A DNA stretch of 64,000 nucleotides from Bauldia sp. (lineage in GTDB: Bacteria > Pseudomonadota > Alphaproteobacteria > Rhizobiales > Kaistiaceae). The stretch is taken from NCBI RefSeq assembly GCF_020442045.1, contig NZ_JAGRLA010000002.1, positions 1-64,000 of the forward strand. Reading direction: 5' to 3'. Shown piece after piece: positions 1 through 8,706 of this stretch. Within the stretch, counting starts at the first letter, position 1; every line of letters begins with the position of its first letter. The notes beneath the pieces are model-generated. The model searched no databases. It saw only the letters and a list, made by a program, of their open reading frames with translations, and was not told the DNA's origin. The translations under genes were made by a program, and so were the position numbers.

Positions 1-16
1 CTTCACCGCGGCCTGA
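1..16 (+). CDS. 3' end of an upstream gene, probably the GTA major tail protein
   Basis: Only the last four codons (Phe-Thr-Ala-Ala) and a TGA stop at 14-16 lie in the window. The next start codon follows two bases later. In GTA clusters the gene before the first tail assembly chaperone is the major tail protein, so identity is inferred from position alone. Confidence 0.35.
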
Positions 17-18
17 CC

Positions 19-387
19 ATGGTCAACCGCCAGCGCGGCGAAATCGCCGCGACGCTCGACGGCCGGAGCTGGACGCTCTGCCTGACGCTCGGCGCATTGG
101 CCGAGCTGGAGGCGGCGCTCGACGCGCCCGACCTGATGGCGCTGGCCAGGCGCTTCGAGGCGGGCGAGCTCTCGGCGCGCGACGCGATCCGGGTGATCGG
201 CGCAGGGCTGCGCGGCGCCGGCAACGACGTCGACGACGCGACGGTGGCGCGGATGACGGCGGAGGGTGGGGCGGCCGGCTTCGTCGCGATCGTCGCGGAG
301 CTGCTGGCCGCGCCCTTCGGGGGTGGGGCGGGGTCGCGCCGTGCGGGCTTCGAGGCCCGGCTCTGCCGGGCACCTCAGCATGGCTAG
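19..387 (+). CDS. GTA tail assembly chaperone-like protein (RcGTA g10 type)
   Basis: A 122-aa protein. Residues 1-100 match the small 'gene transfer agent family' proteins that precede the tape measure gene and probably act as tail assembly chaperones, with an early GEIAATLDGRSWTLCLTLG segment and a helical 'LAELEAAL' segment. It starts two bases after the preceding stop, as expected in a translationally coupled late operon. The last dozen codons (from about 348) are read through the left half of a REP-like palindrome, so the C-terminal end RAGFEARLCRAPQHG is probably not ancestral. The call rests on gene order and general similarity; the family is poorly characterised. Confidence 0.7.
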   Translation: MVNRQRGEIAATLDGRSWTLCLTLGALAELEAALDAPDLMALARRFEAGELSARDAIRVIGAGLRGAGNDVDDATVARMTAEGGAAGFVAIVAELLAAPFGGGAGSRRAGFEARLCRAPQHG

Positions 388-470
388 GCGAGGAATGCTG
401 GAAGGCGGGACACTGTCGAACACCAACCTCGCCATCCTGAGGTGCGAGCGAAGCGAGCCTCGAAGGACGC
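348..470. repeat. REP-like paired inverted element, copy 1
   Basis: Two related half-elements in opposite orientation: 348-384 reads cttcgaggc...cacctcag.atggc, and 431-470 carries the same motif on the other strand, with 46 bp between them. The left half has an internal hairpin, cccgg-ctctg-ccggg at 356-370. Copies 2 and 3 at 15144-15249 and 35572-35711 have the same arrangement. This copy contains the stop codon of the upstream gene and the likely Shine-Dalgarno sequence of the downstream gene. Confidence 0.8.
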
Positions 471-476
471 ACCGGC

Positions 477-701
477 GTGAATGACCCCGAGACATTCCCC
501 TGGCGGGCGATGATGGCGATCGGTTTCGGGCGGCTGCGCCTCGCCAGCCGCGATTTCTGGGCGATGACACCATGCGAGCTGGCGGCGGCCGTGGAGGGAA
601 CTTTCGGCCGCGCCGCGGCGCCGCCCGACCGGGCGATGCTCGACCGCCTGATGACCCGTTTTCCCGACAGGAGAGGCGACCAGGATGCCGGCACCGGTTG
701 A
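477..701 (+). CDS. phage/GTA tail assembly chaperone (TIGR02216-like)
   Basis: A 74-aa protein typical of the small GTA protein between g10 and the tape measure, which as a family carries a conserved region like PWRAMMAIGFGRLRL...FWAMTPCEL near the N-terminus. I chose the GTG start at 477. An AAGGA at 463-467 sits nine bases upstream and lies inside the REP-like element, so the repeat appears to supply the ribosome binding site. The 3' end overlaps the tape measure gene by 17 bases. Its presumed role is helping tail tube assembly around the tape measure in the cytoplasm. Confidence 0.75.
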   Translation: MNDPETFPWRAMMAIGFGRLRLASRDFWAMTPCELAAAVEGTFGRAAAPPDRAMLDRLMTRFPDRRGDQDAGTG

Positions 702-1263
702 AGAGCTGACCGTCGCGGTCAAGGCCGACACCAGGCCGTTCAGCGACAGGCTCGCCGAGCTGAGCCGGCAAAGCTCCGCTTTTTCGAGCTCGATCACCGC
801 CGCGTTCAAAGCGGCGGTGACGGGCGGGCGGAGCTTCGAGACGGTGCTCGACACGCTGGCCCTGAAGCTCGCGAGCATCGCCTTCGACCGCGCCCTGCAA
901 CCGGTCTCCAACATCATCGGCAATGCGATCGGCGCGGCCTTCAGCGGCGCGGGCCTGGCCGATGGCGGGATCATCGCCGGCGGCCGGCTGAAGCCCTTCG
1001 CCCGCGGCGGGGTGCTCGACGCGCCGACGGTGTTTCCGCTCGGGCAGGGCCTGGGACTTGCCGGCGAGGCGGGACCCGAGGCGGTGCTTCCGCTGACGCG
1101 CGGGCGGGACGGCCGGCTCGGCGTCGCCAGCGACGGGGGCGGGCGGCAGACGGTGATCAACGTCCATATCGCGACGCCGGACGCAGAAGGATTCCGGCGG
1201 TCCGAGGCGCAGGTGACGGCGATGCTCGCCCGCGCCGTCGGACGCGGCAGGAGAGGGCTCTGA
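685..1263 (+). CDS. GTA short tail tape measure protein
   Basis: A 192-aa protein whose second half has the glycine-rich segment common to GTA tape measure proteins (LADGGIIAGGRLKPFARGG, then a GEAGPEAVLPL motif). The N-terminal half is helical (ELSRQSSAFSSSITAAF...). The tape measure sets tail length and may take part in DNA delivery. At about 190 residues it is as short as RcGTA g11 and far shorter than tape measures of long-tailed phages, which fits the short GTA tail. It overlaps the preceding chaperone gene by 17 bases, and DUF2460 follows after one base. Confidence 0.85.
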   Translation: MPAPVEELTVAVKADTRPFSDRLAELSRQSSAFSSSITAAFKAAVTGGRSFETVLDTLALKLASIAFDRALQPVSNIIGNAIGAAFSGAGLADGGIIAGGRLKPFARGGVLDAPTVFPLGQGLGLAGEAGPEAVLPLTRGRDGRLGVASDGGGRQTVINVHIATPDAEGFRRSEAQVTAMLARAVGRGRRGL

Positions 1264-1264
1264 C

Positions 1265-1915
1265 ATGCCGGCACTGACGGGCTTTCACGAGGTGCGCTTT
1301 CCGACCGAGATCGCCTTCGGCTCGGCCGGCGGGCCGGAACGGCTGACCGAGGTGGTGACCCTCGGCTCCGGCCACGAGGAGCGCAACAGCCGCTGGGCGG
1401 ATTCGCGGCGGCGCTACAACGCCGGCTACGGTATCCGCTCGATCGACGATCTCGACGCGGTGATTGCCTTCTTCGAGGAGCGGCGCGGCCGGCTCTATGG
1501 TTTCCGCTGGCGCGACCGGCTCGACTTCAACTCCGCGACGCCGTCGGGGACGGTGGCGCCGACCGACCAGACGATCGGCACCGGCGACGGCGCGACGGCC
1601 GATTTCCAGCTCGCCAAGACCTACGGCGCGCTGCATGCGCCCTACCAGCGGACGATCGCCAAGCCGGTCTCCGGCACGGTACGGGTCGCCGTCGACGGGC
1701 TGGAGCTGACCGAGGTCGACGACTGGACGGTGGACACGACGACCGGCGTCGTCAGCTTCCAGCCGGGCTCGGTGCCGGCGGCCGCCGCGGTGGTCACCGC
1801 CGGCTTCGTCTTCGACGTGCCGGTGCGCTTCGATACCGACCGGCTCGACATCAACCTGACCAGCTTCGCGGCCGGCGACATCCCGGCGATTCCGCTGGTC
1901 GAGATCCGGCTCTGA
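1265..1915 (+). CDS. DUF2460 GTA distal tail protein (TIGR02217)
   Basis: A 216-aa protein of the TIGR02217/DUF2460 family. It has the typical start FHEVRFPTEIAFGSAGG, a central EERRGRLYGFRWRDRLDF segment and the terminal IPLVEIRL. In RcGTA this is g12, a distal tail ring protein linking tail tube and baseplate. It starts one base after the tape measure stop and ends one base before the DUF2163 start, so it is part of one operon. Full length and no disruption seen. Confidence 0.92.
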   Translation: MPALTGFHEVRFPTEIAFGSAGGPERLTEVVTLGSGHEERNSRWADSRRRYNAGYGIRSIDDLDAVIAFFEERRGRLYGFRWRDRLDFNSATPSGTVAPTDQTIGTGDGATADFQLAKTYGALHAPYQRTIAKPVSGTVRVAVDGLELTEVDDWTVDTTTGVVSFQPGSVPAAAAVVTAGFVFDVPVRFDTDRLDINLTSFAAGDIPAIPLVEIRL

Positions 1916-1916
1916 C

Positions 1917-2807
1917 ATGAGAGAGATCGACGCTGGCCTCGCGGCGCATATCGCCGGAGGGGTGACGACGCTCGCCCGCTGCTGGCGGATCGCGCGGGGT
2001 GATGGCGTCGTGCTCGGCTTCACCGACCACGACCGGACGCTGAGCTTCGAGGGAACCGACTACGAGCCGGCGACCGGCTTCGACGCCGGCGAGGACGTGT
2101 CGGCGACCGGCTTCGCGGTCGGCGGGCAGGAGGTCTCCGGGGCGCTGTCGTCGGACCGGCTCGATGCGGCCGATCTCGCCGCGGGCCGCTACGACAATGC
2201 CGAGGTGCGTGCCTACCTGGTCAACTGGACGACGCCGACCGAGCGCCATCTGCTGAGGGTCGGCCATCTCGGCGAGGTGGTGCGCGAGGACGGCGCCTTC
2301 CGCGCCGAGGTGCGCGGACTGGCGGCACGGCTCGACGAGGCGAAGGGGCGCGCCTTCCGGCCGAGCTGCGACGCAGACCTCGGCGACGCGCGCTGCGGGG
2401 TCGACCTCGACGACCCGGATTTCACCGCGACCGGTGCCGTGACTGCGGTCCATGACCGGCGCCGCTTCGTGGCGAGCGGCCTGGCGAGCTACGCGGCGGG
2501 CTGGTTCGACCGCGGCTATTTCGTCTGGACCGACGGCGACAATGCCGGCGCCGCGTTCGAGGTACGGAGCCACCGGCTGGTCGGCGGCACGGTCGAGGTC
2601 GAGCTGTGGCAGCCGGCCTTCCACGACATCGCGCCGGGCGACGGCTTCACCATCTCCGCCGGCTGCGACAAGCGCTTCGAGACCTGCCGGAAGAAATTCG
2701 ACAACACGGTCAACTTCCGCGGCTTCCCGCACATGCCGGGCAACGACTTCACGCTCGCCTACGCCAAGCAGGGCGACAAGAACAACGGCAAGGCGGTGGT
2801 CGAGTGA
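1917..2807 (+). CDS. DUF2163 GTA baseplate hub protein (TIGR02218)
   Basis: A 296-aa protein of the TIGR02218/DUF2163 family, RcGTA g13, a baseplate hub component. Family-like segments are the N-terminal 'HIAGGVTTLARCWRI' and 'GFTDHDRTLSFEGTDY', a cysteine pair region around residues 150-162 (FRPSCDADLGDARCGVDL), and the C-terminal CDKRFETCRKKFDNTVNFRG. The cysteines resemble those that bind a metal cluster in RcGTA hub proteins, which is inference here. Its TGA stop shares a base with the ATG of the peptidase gene. Confidence 0.92.
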   Translation: MREIDAGLAAHIAGGVTTLARCWRIARGDGVVLGFTDHDRTLSFEGTDYEPATGFDAGEDVSATGFAVGGQEVSGALSSDRLDAADLAAGRYDNAEVRAYLVNWTTPTERHLLRVGHLGEVVREDGAFRAEVRGLAARLDEAKGRAFRPSCDADLGDARCGVDLDDPDFTATGAVTAVHDRRRFVASGLASYAAGWFDRGYFVWTDGDNAGAAFEVRSHRLVGGTVEVELWQPAFHDIAPGDGFTISAGCDKRFETCRKKFDNTVNFRGFPHMPGNDFTLAYAKQGDKNNGKAVVE

Positions 2808-3406
2808 TGATCACCCGTGCGGCGATCGTTGCTGAGGCGATGAGCTGGATTGGCACGCCATACCGCCACCAGGCGTCGCTGAAGGGCGTCGGCTGCGATT
2901 GCCTCGGGCTGGTGCGCGGCGTGTGGCGGGCGCTCTACGGTGACGAGCCGGAGCCGCTCGTCGCCTATACGCCCGACTGGGCCGAGGCGCGGGGCGCGGA
3001 GACGCTCGCAACGGCGGCCGAACGGCATCTCGTGCCGGTCGCGCTGGCGGAGGCACGGGAGGGCGACGTCGTGCTGCTCCGCTGGCGCGCCAACCTGCCG
3101 GCCAAGCACGCGGCAATCCTGATCTCGGCGGAGCGCATGGTCCATGCCCACCAGGGCGCGGCCGTGACGCCCGCTTCCTTTACGCCGTGGTGGCGGCGCC
3201 GGGCTGCCTTTGCGTTTTCCTTTCCGGGAGTCGCCGACAAGAGGCGAGGAGCGGCGGAGCCGCGACCGGGAATAGTGAAGAGGCGAGGAGCGGCGGAGCC
3301 GCGACCGGGAATAGTGAAGAGGCGAGGAGCGGCGGAGCCGCGACCGGGAATAGTGAAGAGGCGGAAAGTGGCGGAGCCGCGACAGGGAATGCAAGAGAAG
3401 ACCTGA
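2807..3406 (+). CDS. GTA NlpC/P60 peptidase (TIGR02219) with repeat-derived C-terminal extension
   Basis: A 199-aa protein. Residues 1-145 form the NlpC/P60-type cell wall peptidase of GTAs (RcGTA g14), probably used to cross peptidoglycan. The catalytic cysteine lies in GVGCDCLGLVRG (about residue 29) and the histidine in KHAAILI. The ATG at 2807 overlaps the previous stop, fixing the start. From about residue 146 the protein is unlike the family: three perfect and one decayed copy of a 13-residue arginine/proline-rich unit (RRGAAEPRPGIVK), encoded by 39-bp DNA repeats. The fold should end before the repeats. The gene ends by sharing an A with the next ATG. Confidence 0.9.
   Translation: MITRAAIVAEAMSWIGTPYRHQASLKGVGCDCLGLVRGVWRALYGDEPEPLVAYTPDWAEARGAETLATAAERHLVPVALAEAREGDVVLLRWRANLPAKHAAILISAERMVHAHQGAAVTPASFTPWWRRRAAFAFSFPGVADKRRGAAEPRPGIVKRRGAAEPRPGIVKRRGAAEPRPGIVKRRKVAEPRQGMQEKT
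3241..3391 (+). repeat. 39-bp tandem repeat inside the GTA peptidase gene
   Basis: Three identical 39-bp units at 3241-3279, 3280-3318 and 3319-3357, followed by a diverged fourth at 3358 to about 3391. Each begins gaggcgaggagcggcggagc and ends gggaatagtgaa, and holds the short palindrome gcggcggagccgc. Thirty-nine bases is exactly 13 codons, so copy number can change without a frameshift. Confidence 0.95.
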
Positions 3407-6400
3407 TGGCGACACTTGTCCTTTCGTCCGCCGGGGCGGCGATCGGCGGCCTGTTCGGCCCGGTCGGCGCGGCACTCGGGCGCGCGGCCGGCGCGCTTGC
3501 CGGTTATGCCATCGACCAGTCGCTGTTCGGCGAGAAGCGGACGGTCGAGCAAGGCCGGCTCGGCGATCTCGACATCCAGACTTCCCGCGAGGGCGCGCCG
3601 ATGCCGCGCGTCTACGGACGGGTGCGGATCGCCGGCCAGGTCATCTGGGCGACCCGCTTCGAGGAGGAGGTGTCGAAGGAGACGAGCGGCGGCAAGGGCG
3701 GATCGAGCGGCTCGACGGTCAAGACCTACAGCTATTTCGCCAATTTCGCCGTCGGGCTCTGTGAGGGCAGGATCGACCGGATCGGCCGGGTCTGGGCCGA
3801 CGGCCGGCCCTTCAACATGGTCGCCGCCGACTTCCGTATCCACTTCGGCAACGAGCATCAGGACCCCGACAGCCTGATCGAGGCGAAGCAGGGGAGCGGC
3901 GAGGCGCCGGCCTATCGCGGCACCGCCTATATCGTCTTCGAGCGGCTGCCGCTGGAGGAATTCGGCAACCGCATCCCGCTCTTCTCCTTCGAGGTGATCC
4001 GCTCGGTCGGCGCGCTGGAGCGCGACATCCGCGCCGTGACGATGATCCCCGGCGCGACCGAATTCGGCTATTCGCCGACCTCGGTGAAGGAGATCAAGTC
4101 GCCGGGGCACAAGGTGCCCCTGACCCGCCACACCGACCGGCGGTCCACCGACTGGGATGCCTCGGTCGCCGACCTGACCGCGCTCTGCCCGAACCTCGAA
4201 CGGGTGGGGCTGGTCGCGGCCTGGTTCGGCGACGACCTGCGCGCCAACCACTGCACGATCAAGCCGGGCGTGACCGACCGCGACATCGAGACGACGGTTG
4301 CCTGGGGGACAGCCGGCCTCGGCCGGGCGACGGCAAGGCTGGTCAGCCAGTACAAGGGCAAGCCCGCCTATGGCGGGACGCCGAGCGACGCGACGGTGGT
4401 CGCCGCTCTCCGCGATCTCGACGATCGCGGCCTCAAGGTGACCTTCATCCCCTTTATCATGATGGATATCGCCGAGGATAACGGCCTGACCGACCCCTAT
4501 GGCGGGGCGGAGCAGGGCGCCTATCCGTGGCGGGGGATGATCACCGGCTCGCGGGCGCCGGGGATATCCGGATCGCCCGACAAGACGAGCACAGCGGCCG
4601 ACCAGGTCGACGCCTTGGTCGGGACGGCGGCACCGGGCGACTTCTCCCTCTCCGGCGACACGGTGGTCTATTCCGGCCCGGACGAATGGTCCTTCCGCCG
4701 GCTGATCCTGCATTACGCATGGCTCTGCAAGGCGGCGGGCGGCGTCGACGCCTTCCTGCTCGGCTCGGAGCTGCGCGGCCTGACGACGCTGCGCTCCGCC
4801 ACCTCGACCTATCCCTTCGTCGATGCGCTGGTCGATCTCGCGGCCGATGTCCGTTCGGTGCTGGGACCGTCGGTGAAGCTCTCCTACGGCGCCGACTGGA
4901 CCGAATATTTCGGCCACCAGCCCGACGACGGCTCGGGCGACGTCCATTTCCACCTCGATCCGCTGTGGGCGAGCGACGACATCGACGCGGTGGCGATCGA
5001 CAACTACATGCCGCTCGCCGACTGGCGCGACGGCAGCGACCACCTCGACGCTGGGAGCTGGGACGATGGCCGGAGCGCCGGCTATTTCCGCGCCAATGTC
5101 GCGGCCGGCGAGGGCTTCGACTGGTATTATGCCAGCGACGCGGATCGCGACGCCCAGACCCGGACGGCGATCACCGACGGCGCCTATGGCAAGCCCTGGG
5201 TGTTCCGCTACAAGGACCTGAAGAGCTGGTGGTCGAACCAGCATCATGACCGGCCGGGCGGGGTCGAAGCGGCGGGCGCGACCGACTGGGTGCCGGAGGC
5301 GAAGCCCTTCTGGTTCACCGAGCTCGGCTGCCCGGCGGTCGACAAGGGCGCCAACCAGCCGAACGTCTTTCCCGACAAGAAATCCTCGGCGAGCGCCATA
5401 CCCTGGTATTCGACGGGCGCGCGGGACGACCTGGTCCAGCGCCGCTTCCTCGAGGCGGCACTCTCCTTCTTCGACCCGACGCATGACGATTACGCGGCCG
5501 GCAGCAACCCGGTCTCGGCGGTCTATGGCGACCGGATGGTCGATCCCGACATGACCCACCTCTGGACCTGGGACGCGCGGCCCTATCCGGCCTTCCCCTA
5601 CCTCACCGACGTCTGGTCAGACGGGGCGAACTGGACGACCGGGCACTGGCTGACCGGGCGATTGGGCGCGGCGTCGGCCTCGGACCTCGTCGCCAGGATC
5701 CTCGAGGATTATGCGATCGACGACGTCTCCGTGGGAGAGCTCGACGGCACGGTCGACGGCTACCTGATCGACAGCATCGTCTCGGCCCGCGACGCGCTGG
5801 AGCCGCTGGCGTCGCTCCTGATGTTCGAGGCGCTGGAATCGGGCGACGTGATCCGCTTCGTCCGTCGCGGCCGAAAGGCATCCGCCTCGCTCGGCGAGGA
5901 CGACCTGGCGGAGGAGGGCGGCCGGCCCCTGGTCACCGCGCGGCGGGCGCAGGAAACCGAATTGCCGGCCGAGATCGCCATCGGATTCGACGACCCGCTC
6001 GCCGATTTCAGGGCGACGGCGGTCAGTGCCCGGCGGCTCGTGACCGGCAGCGGCCGGACACAGACGAGGGCGACCGGCGCGGCAATGGGCCATGCGGTGG
6101 CGACCGGGCTCGCCGAGGCGGCGCTGCAGGATCTGTGGGCCGGACGCGAGGTCTATTCACTGTCGCTGACGGCCAGGGCGCTGTCGCTCGAACCGGCCGA
6201 CATCTGCGACCTGACCGCCGACGGGGTGAGCCGGACGCTGCTCGTCACCCGCATAGAGGACGGGGTTTCGCGGCGGATCGAGGCACGGAGCATCGAGCCC
6301 GCGCTGCTTTCGCCGGCGCCGGCGGAGCCGAGGATTCTCCCGCCCGAGACGACATCGCTCGCCTCTCCCCCCGAAGTGCTCCTTCTCGACCTGCCGCTGC

Positions 6401-7305
6401 TGACCGGTGACGAGCCGGGATACGCGCCGCGCGTCGCCGCCTTCGCGGAACCGTGGACCGGGCCGATGGCGATCGCCATCGGAACACCCGACACCGGCTA
6501 TGTCGCGCGCCAGGCGATTGAACGGAGCGCGGTAATGGGCGCGTTGACGGCATCGCTCGCCGCCGGACCGCTCGGCCGCTGGGACCGTGCGAATGCCATC
6601 GAGGTCGGCCTCTATGGCGGGACGCTCGCGTCGCTACCCGAGACGGGGGTGCTGAACGGCGGCAACGTCGTGGCGATCGGAGACGCGGCATCGGGCTACG
6701 AGGTGGTGCAGTTCCAGACCGCGACGATGCTCGACGCCACGACCTGGCGGCTCGAAGGATTGCTGCGCGGACAGGGCGGGACAGGCGACATGGCGGACGC
6801 AGGTCACGCCATCGGCGCCCGTTTCGTGCTGCTCGACGGGGCGATCGAGCCGCTTGATCTCAGCGAGGCGGAATCGGGCCTCGGCCTCACCGCGCGCTGC
6901 GGACCGGCCGGGACCGTCTACGATCCGGATATCTTCGTCGACATCGTCGTGCCGTCGGCGCGGCGCGGGCTCGCCTGCCTGCCGCCGGTCCATGTCGCGG
7001 CACGCCGCGATACGGTGAGCGGCGACGTCGCCATCTCGTGGATCCGCCAGACCCGGATCGGCGGCGACGCCTGGGAGCCCTTCGCGGTGCCGCTCGGCGA
7101 GGCGAGCGAGGCCTACCAGGTCGAAATCCTCGACGACGGAGAGCCGGTCCGCACGATCGACGTTACCACGGCATCGCTGACCTACACGACGGCCGAACAG
7201 ATCGCCGACTTCGGCACGCCACCATCCAGCCTCGCCATTCGCGTCCGTCAGGTGAGCCCGACCGAGGGACCGGGCCTCGCCGCCGAAAGGTTGCTCCATG
7301 TCTGA
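3406..7305 (+). CDS. GTA TIM-barrel-like megatron / tail hub protein (RcGTA g15)
   Basis: A 1299-aa protein, the largest gene of the cluster. The N-terminus has a glycine-rich segment (GGLFGPVGAALGRAAGALAG), then a hub region (RVYGRVRIAGQVIWATRF). A glycoside hydrolase TIM-barrel-like domain (GTA_TIM) spans roughly residues 400-740, with the family's FWFTELGCPAVDKG segment, followed by a phage-tail_3-like region and a C-terminal Rcc01698-like region. It forms the central baseplate megatron of the particle. The ATG at 3406 is chosen because it overlaps the previous stop (ATGA); in-frame codons upstream lie within the peptidase gene. The next gene overlaps it by 8 bases. Confidence 0.93.
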   Translation: MATLVLSSAGAAIGGLFGPVGAALGRAAGALAGYAIDQSLFGEKRTVEQGRLGDLDIQTSREGAPMPRVYGRVRIAGQVIWATRFEEEVSKETSGGKGGSSGSTVKTYSYFANFAVGLCEGRIDRIGRVWADGRPFNMVAADFRIHFGNEHQDPDSLIEAKQGSGEAPAYRGTAYIVFERLPLEEFGNRIPLFSFEVIRSVGALERDIRAVTMIPGATEFGYSPTSVKEIKSPGHKVPLTRHTDRRSTDWDASVADLTALCPNLERVGLVAAWFGDDLRANHCTIKPGVTDRDIETTVAWGTAGLGRATARLVSQYKGKPAYGGTPSDATVVAALRDLDDRGLKVTFIPFIMMDIAEDNGLTDPYGGAEQGAYPWRGMITGSRAPGISGSPDKTSTAADQVDALVGTAAPGDFSLSGDTVVYSGPDEWSFRRLILHYAWLCKAAGGVDAFLLGSELRGLTTLRSATSTYPFVDALVDLAADVRSVLGPSVKLSYGADWTEYFGHQPDDGSGDVHFHLDPLWASDDIDAVAIDNYMPLADWRDGSDHLDAGSWDDGRSAGYFRANVAAGEGFDWYYASDADRDAQTRTAITDGAYGKPWVFRYKDLKSWWSNQHHDRPGGVEAAGATDWVPEAKPFWFTELGCPAVDKGANQPNVFPDKKSSASAIPWYSTGARDDLVQRRFLEAALSFFDPTHDDYAAGSNPVSAVYGDRMVDPDMTHLWTWDARPYPAFPYLTDVWSDGANWTTGHWLTGRLGAASASDLVARILEDYAIDDVSVGELDGTVDGYLIDSIVSARDALEPLASLLMFEALESGDVIRFVRRGRKASASLGEDDLAEEGGRPLVTARRAQETELPAEIAIGFDDPLADFRATAVSARRLVTGSGRTQTRATGAAMGHAVATGLAEAALQDLWAGREVYSLSLTARALSLEPADICDLTADGVSRTLLVTRIEDGVSRRIEARSIEPALLSPAPAEPRILPPETTSLASPPEVLLLDLPLLTGDEPGYAPRVAAFAEPWTGPMAIAIGTPDTGYVARQAIERSAVMGALTASLAAGPLGRWDRANAIEVGLYGGTLASLPETGVLNGGNVVAIGDAASGYEVVQFQTATMLDATTWRLEGLLRGQGGTGDMADAGHAIGARFVLLDGAIEPLDLSEAESGLGLTARCGPAGTVYDPDIFVDIVVPSARRGLACLPPVHVAARRDTVSGDVAISWIRQTRIGGDAWEPFAVPLGEASEAYQVEILDDGEPVRTIDVTTASLTYTTAEQIADFGTPPSSLAIRVRQVSPTEGPGLAAERLLHV

Positions 7306-8689
7306 TCCGCTCGCCACGAACCTGCTCGGTCTGCCCTATCTGGCGGCCGCCCAGGCGCAGAAGCACGTCACCCATAACGAAGCCCTGCGCATGCTCGATG
7401 CGCTGGTGCAGGTCGGCGTCGCCGACACGACGGTGACCGACCCGCCGGGGTCGCCGGCCGAAGGCGACCGCTACATCGTGGCGGCCACCGCGACCGGCGA
7501 CTGGGCCGGTCACGAGAACGATATCGCCGCCTATGCCGACGGCGTCTGGGTCTTCTTCACGCCGCTGGCCGGGTGGCTCGCCTTCGATGCCGCAAGCGGC
7601 GCGCTCCTGCTCTTCGACGGCGGCGATTGGCTGCCGGTCGGCGACTATCTCGGGGCGGTGACGCAATTCGGGATCAACGCGACCGCCGACGCGACAAACC
7701 GGCTGGCGGTCGGCTCGAATGCCGTGCTCTTCGCCGCGATCGAGGCGGGCGACGGCGGCAGCGGCGACGTCCGCTTCGTCGTCAACAAGGAGACCGACGG
7801 GGACACGGCGTCGCTGCTCTTCCAGAGCGGCTATTCGGGCCGGGCGGAGGTCGGCCTTGCCGGTGACACCGACTTCGTCTTCAAGGTCTCGGCGAATGGC
7901 ACGGACTGGGTCGAGGCGATCCGCATCGACAAGGATACCGGCCTGCCGGCGATCCTCTACGACAACACCGGGTCGGGCCTCACCGCCGCCACGGTGCAGG
8001 CGGCGATCGACGAGGTGGCGGCGGCCGGTGGCGGCGGCGCGGTCGACAGCGTCTTCGGCCGGACCGGGGCGGTGGTGGCGGCGGCGAGCGATTATGACGC
8101 CAGCCAGGTCGACAACGACAGCGGCGTCTCCGGATCGACGGTGGCGGATGCCCTCGACGCATTGGCGGCGGCCATCCCGGCCGACTCCGACGACATCGTC
8201 AATGCCAGCGGCGTCTCCGGGACGAACGTCTCCGACGCCCTCGACGCCATCGCGGCAGCCATCCCGGCCGATGCCGGCGATCTCGCCTCTTCGGCGAAAT
8301 ACCAGATCGACGCGACGACGGTGCAGGGCGCCATCGACCAGCTGGCATCGATCGTCCGGACGGTCGATTCCGTCCCCATTGCCGACGACGCGGTCGGCTC
8401 GATCTTCACCCTCGACAGTGGTCGCGGCGGGCTGCTGATGATCGGCACGGCGATGAATGCGCCGTCGATGTCGTTGTTCTATATCGACCAGCCCGGCACC
8501 ACCGAAATCGTTACGGTCCATGTCTCCGGCAACGGGGTCAACAACGGCTCTGCCTCGCCGTCGCCGGGAAGCGGCACCGACGGCAAGATCAATTTCTACA
8601 ACGACGGCGGGACGATCAAGGTCAGCAATCGACTTGGCGCCACGATCAATATCGTGGCGACCTTCATCGAGCTGGGGACCCCGTTCTAG
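7298..8689 (+). CDS. DUF2793 protein, GTA head-spike or fibre candidate (GhsA-like)
   Basis: A 463-aa protein. Residues 1-115 are a DUF2793 domain (LGLPYLAAAQAQKHVTHNEA, then a GDRYIV and WLAF pattern). The same domain occurs in the GhsA head spike of RcGTA, which binds the capsule of recipient cells. The middle part holds two copies of a 29-residue repeat (SGVSGS.VADALDALAAAIPAD type) and two 'TVQxAIDxx' motifs, as in trimeric fibre shafts. The C-terminus (about 370-463) looks like a beta-rich tip and I do not recognise it. It overlaps the megatron gene by 8 bases. Spike versus tail fibre cannot be settled from sequence alone. Confidence 0.75.
   Translation: MSDPLATNLLGLPYLAAAQAQKHVTHNEALRMLDALVQVGVADTTVTDPPGSPAEGDRYIVAATATGDWAGHENDIAAYADGVWVFFTPLAGWLAFDAASGALLLFDGGDWLPVGDYLGAVTQFGINATADATNRLAVGSNAVLFAAIEAGDGGSGDVRFVVNKETDGDTASLLFQSGYSGRAEVGLAGDTDFVFKVSANGTDWVEAIRIDKDTGLPAILYDNTGSGLTAATVQAAIDEVAAAGGGGAVDSVFGRTGAVVAAASDYDASQVDNDSGVSGSTVADALDALAAAIPADSDDIVNASGVSGTNVSDALDAIAAAIPADAGDLASSAKYQIDATTVQGAIDQLASIVRTVDSVPIADDAVGSIFTLDSGRGGLLMIGTAMNAPSMSLFYIDQPGTTEIVTVHVSGNGVNNGSASPSPGSGTDGKINFYNDGGTIKVSNRLGATINIVATFIELGTPF
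8112..8285 (+). repeat. two 87-bp units encoding a 29-aa fibre repeat
   Basis: The segment gcggcgtctccgg recurs at 8121-8133 and 8208-8220, a period of 87 bp or 29 codons. Each unit encodes SGVSG-x-x-V-x-DALDA-x-AAAIPAD. The copies have diverged at the DNA level but keep the protein pattern. Confidence 0.8.
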
Positions 8690-8706
8690 AGGGAGATGAA
8701 ACGGCA

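Noticed and set aside
3241-3391. Possible CRISPR array
   Set aside because: The units are contiguous with no spacers, lie in frame inside a gene, and there are no cas genes.
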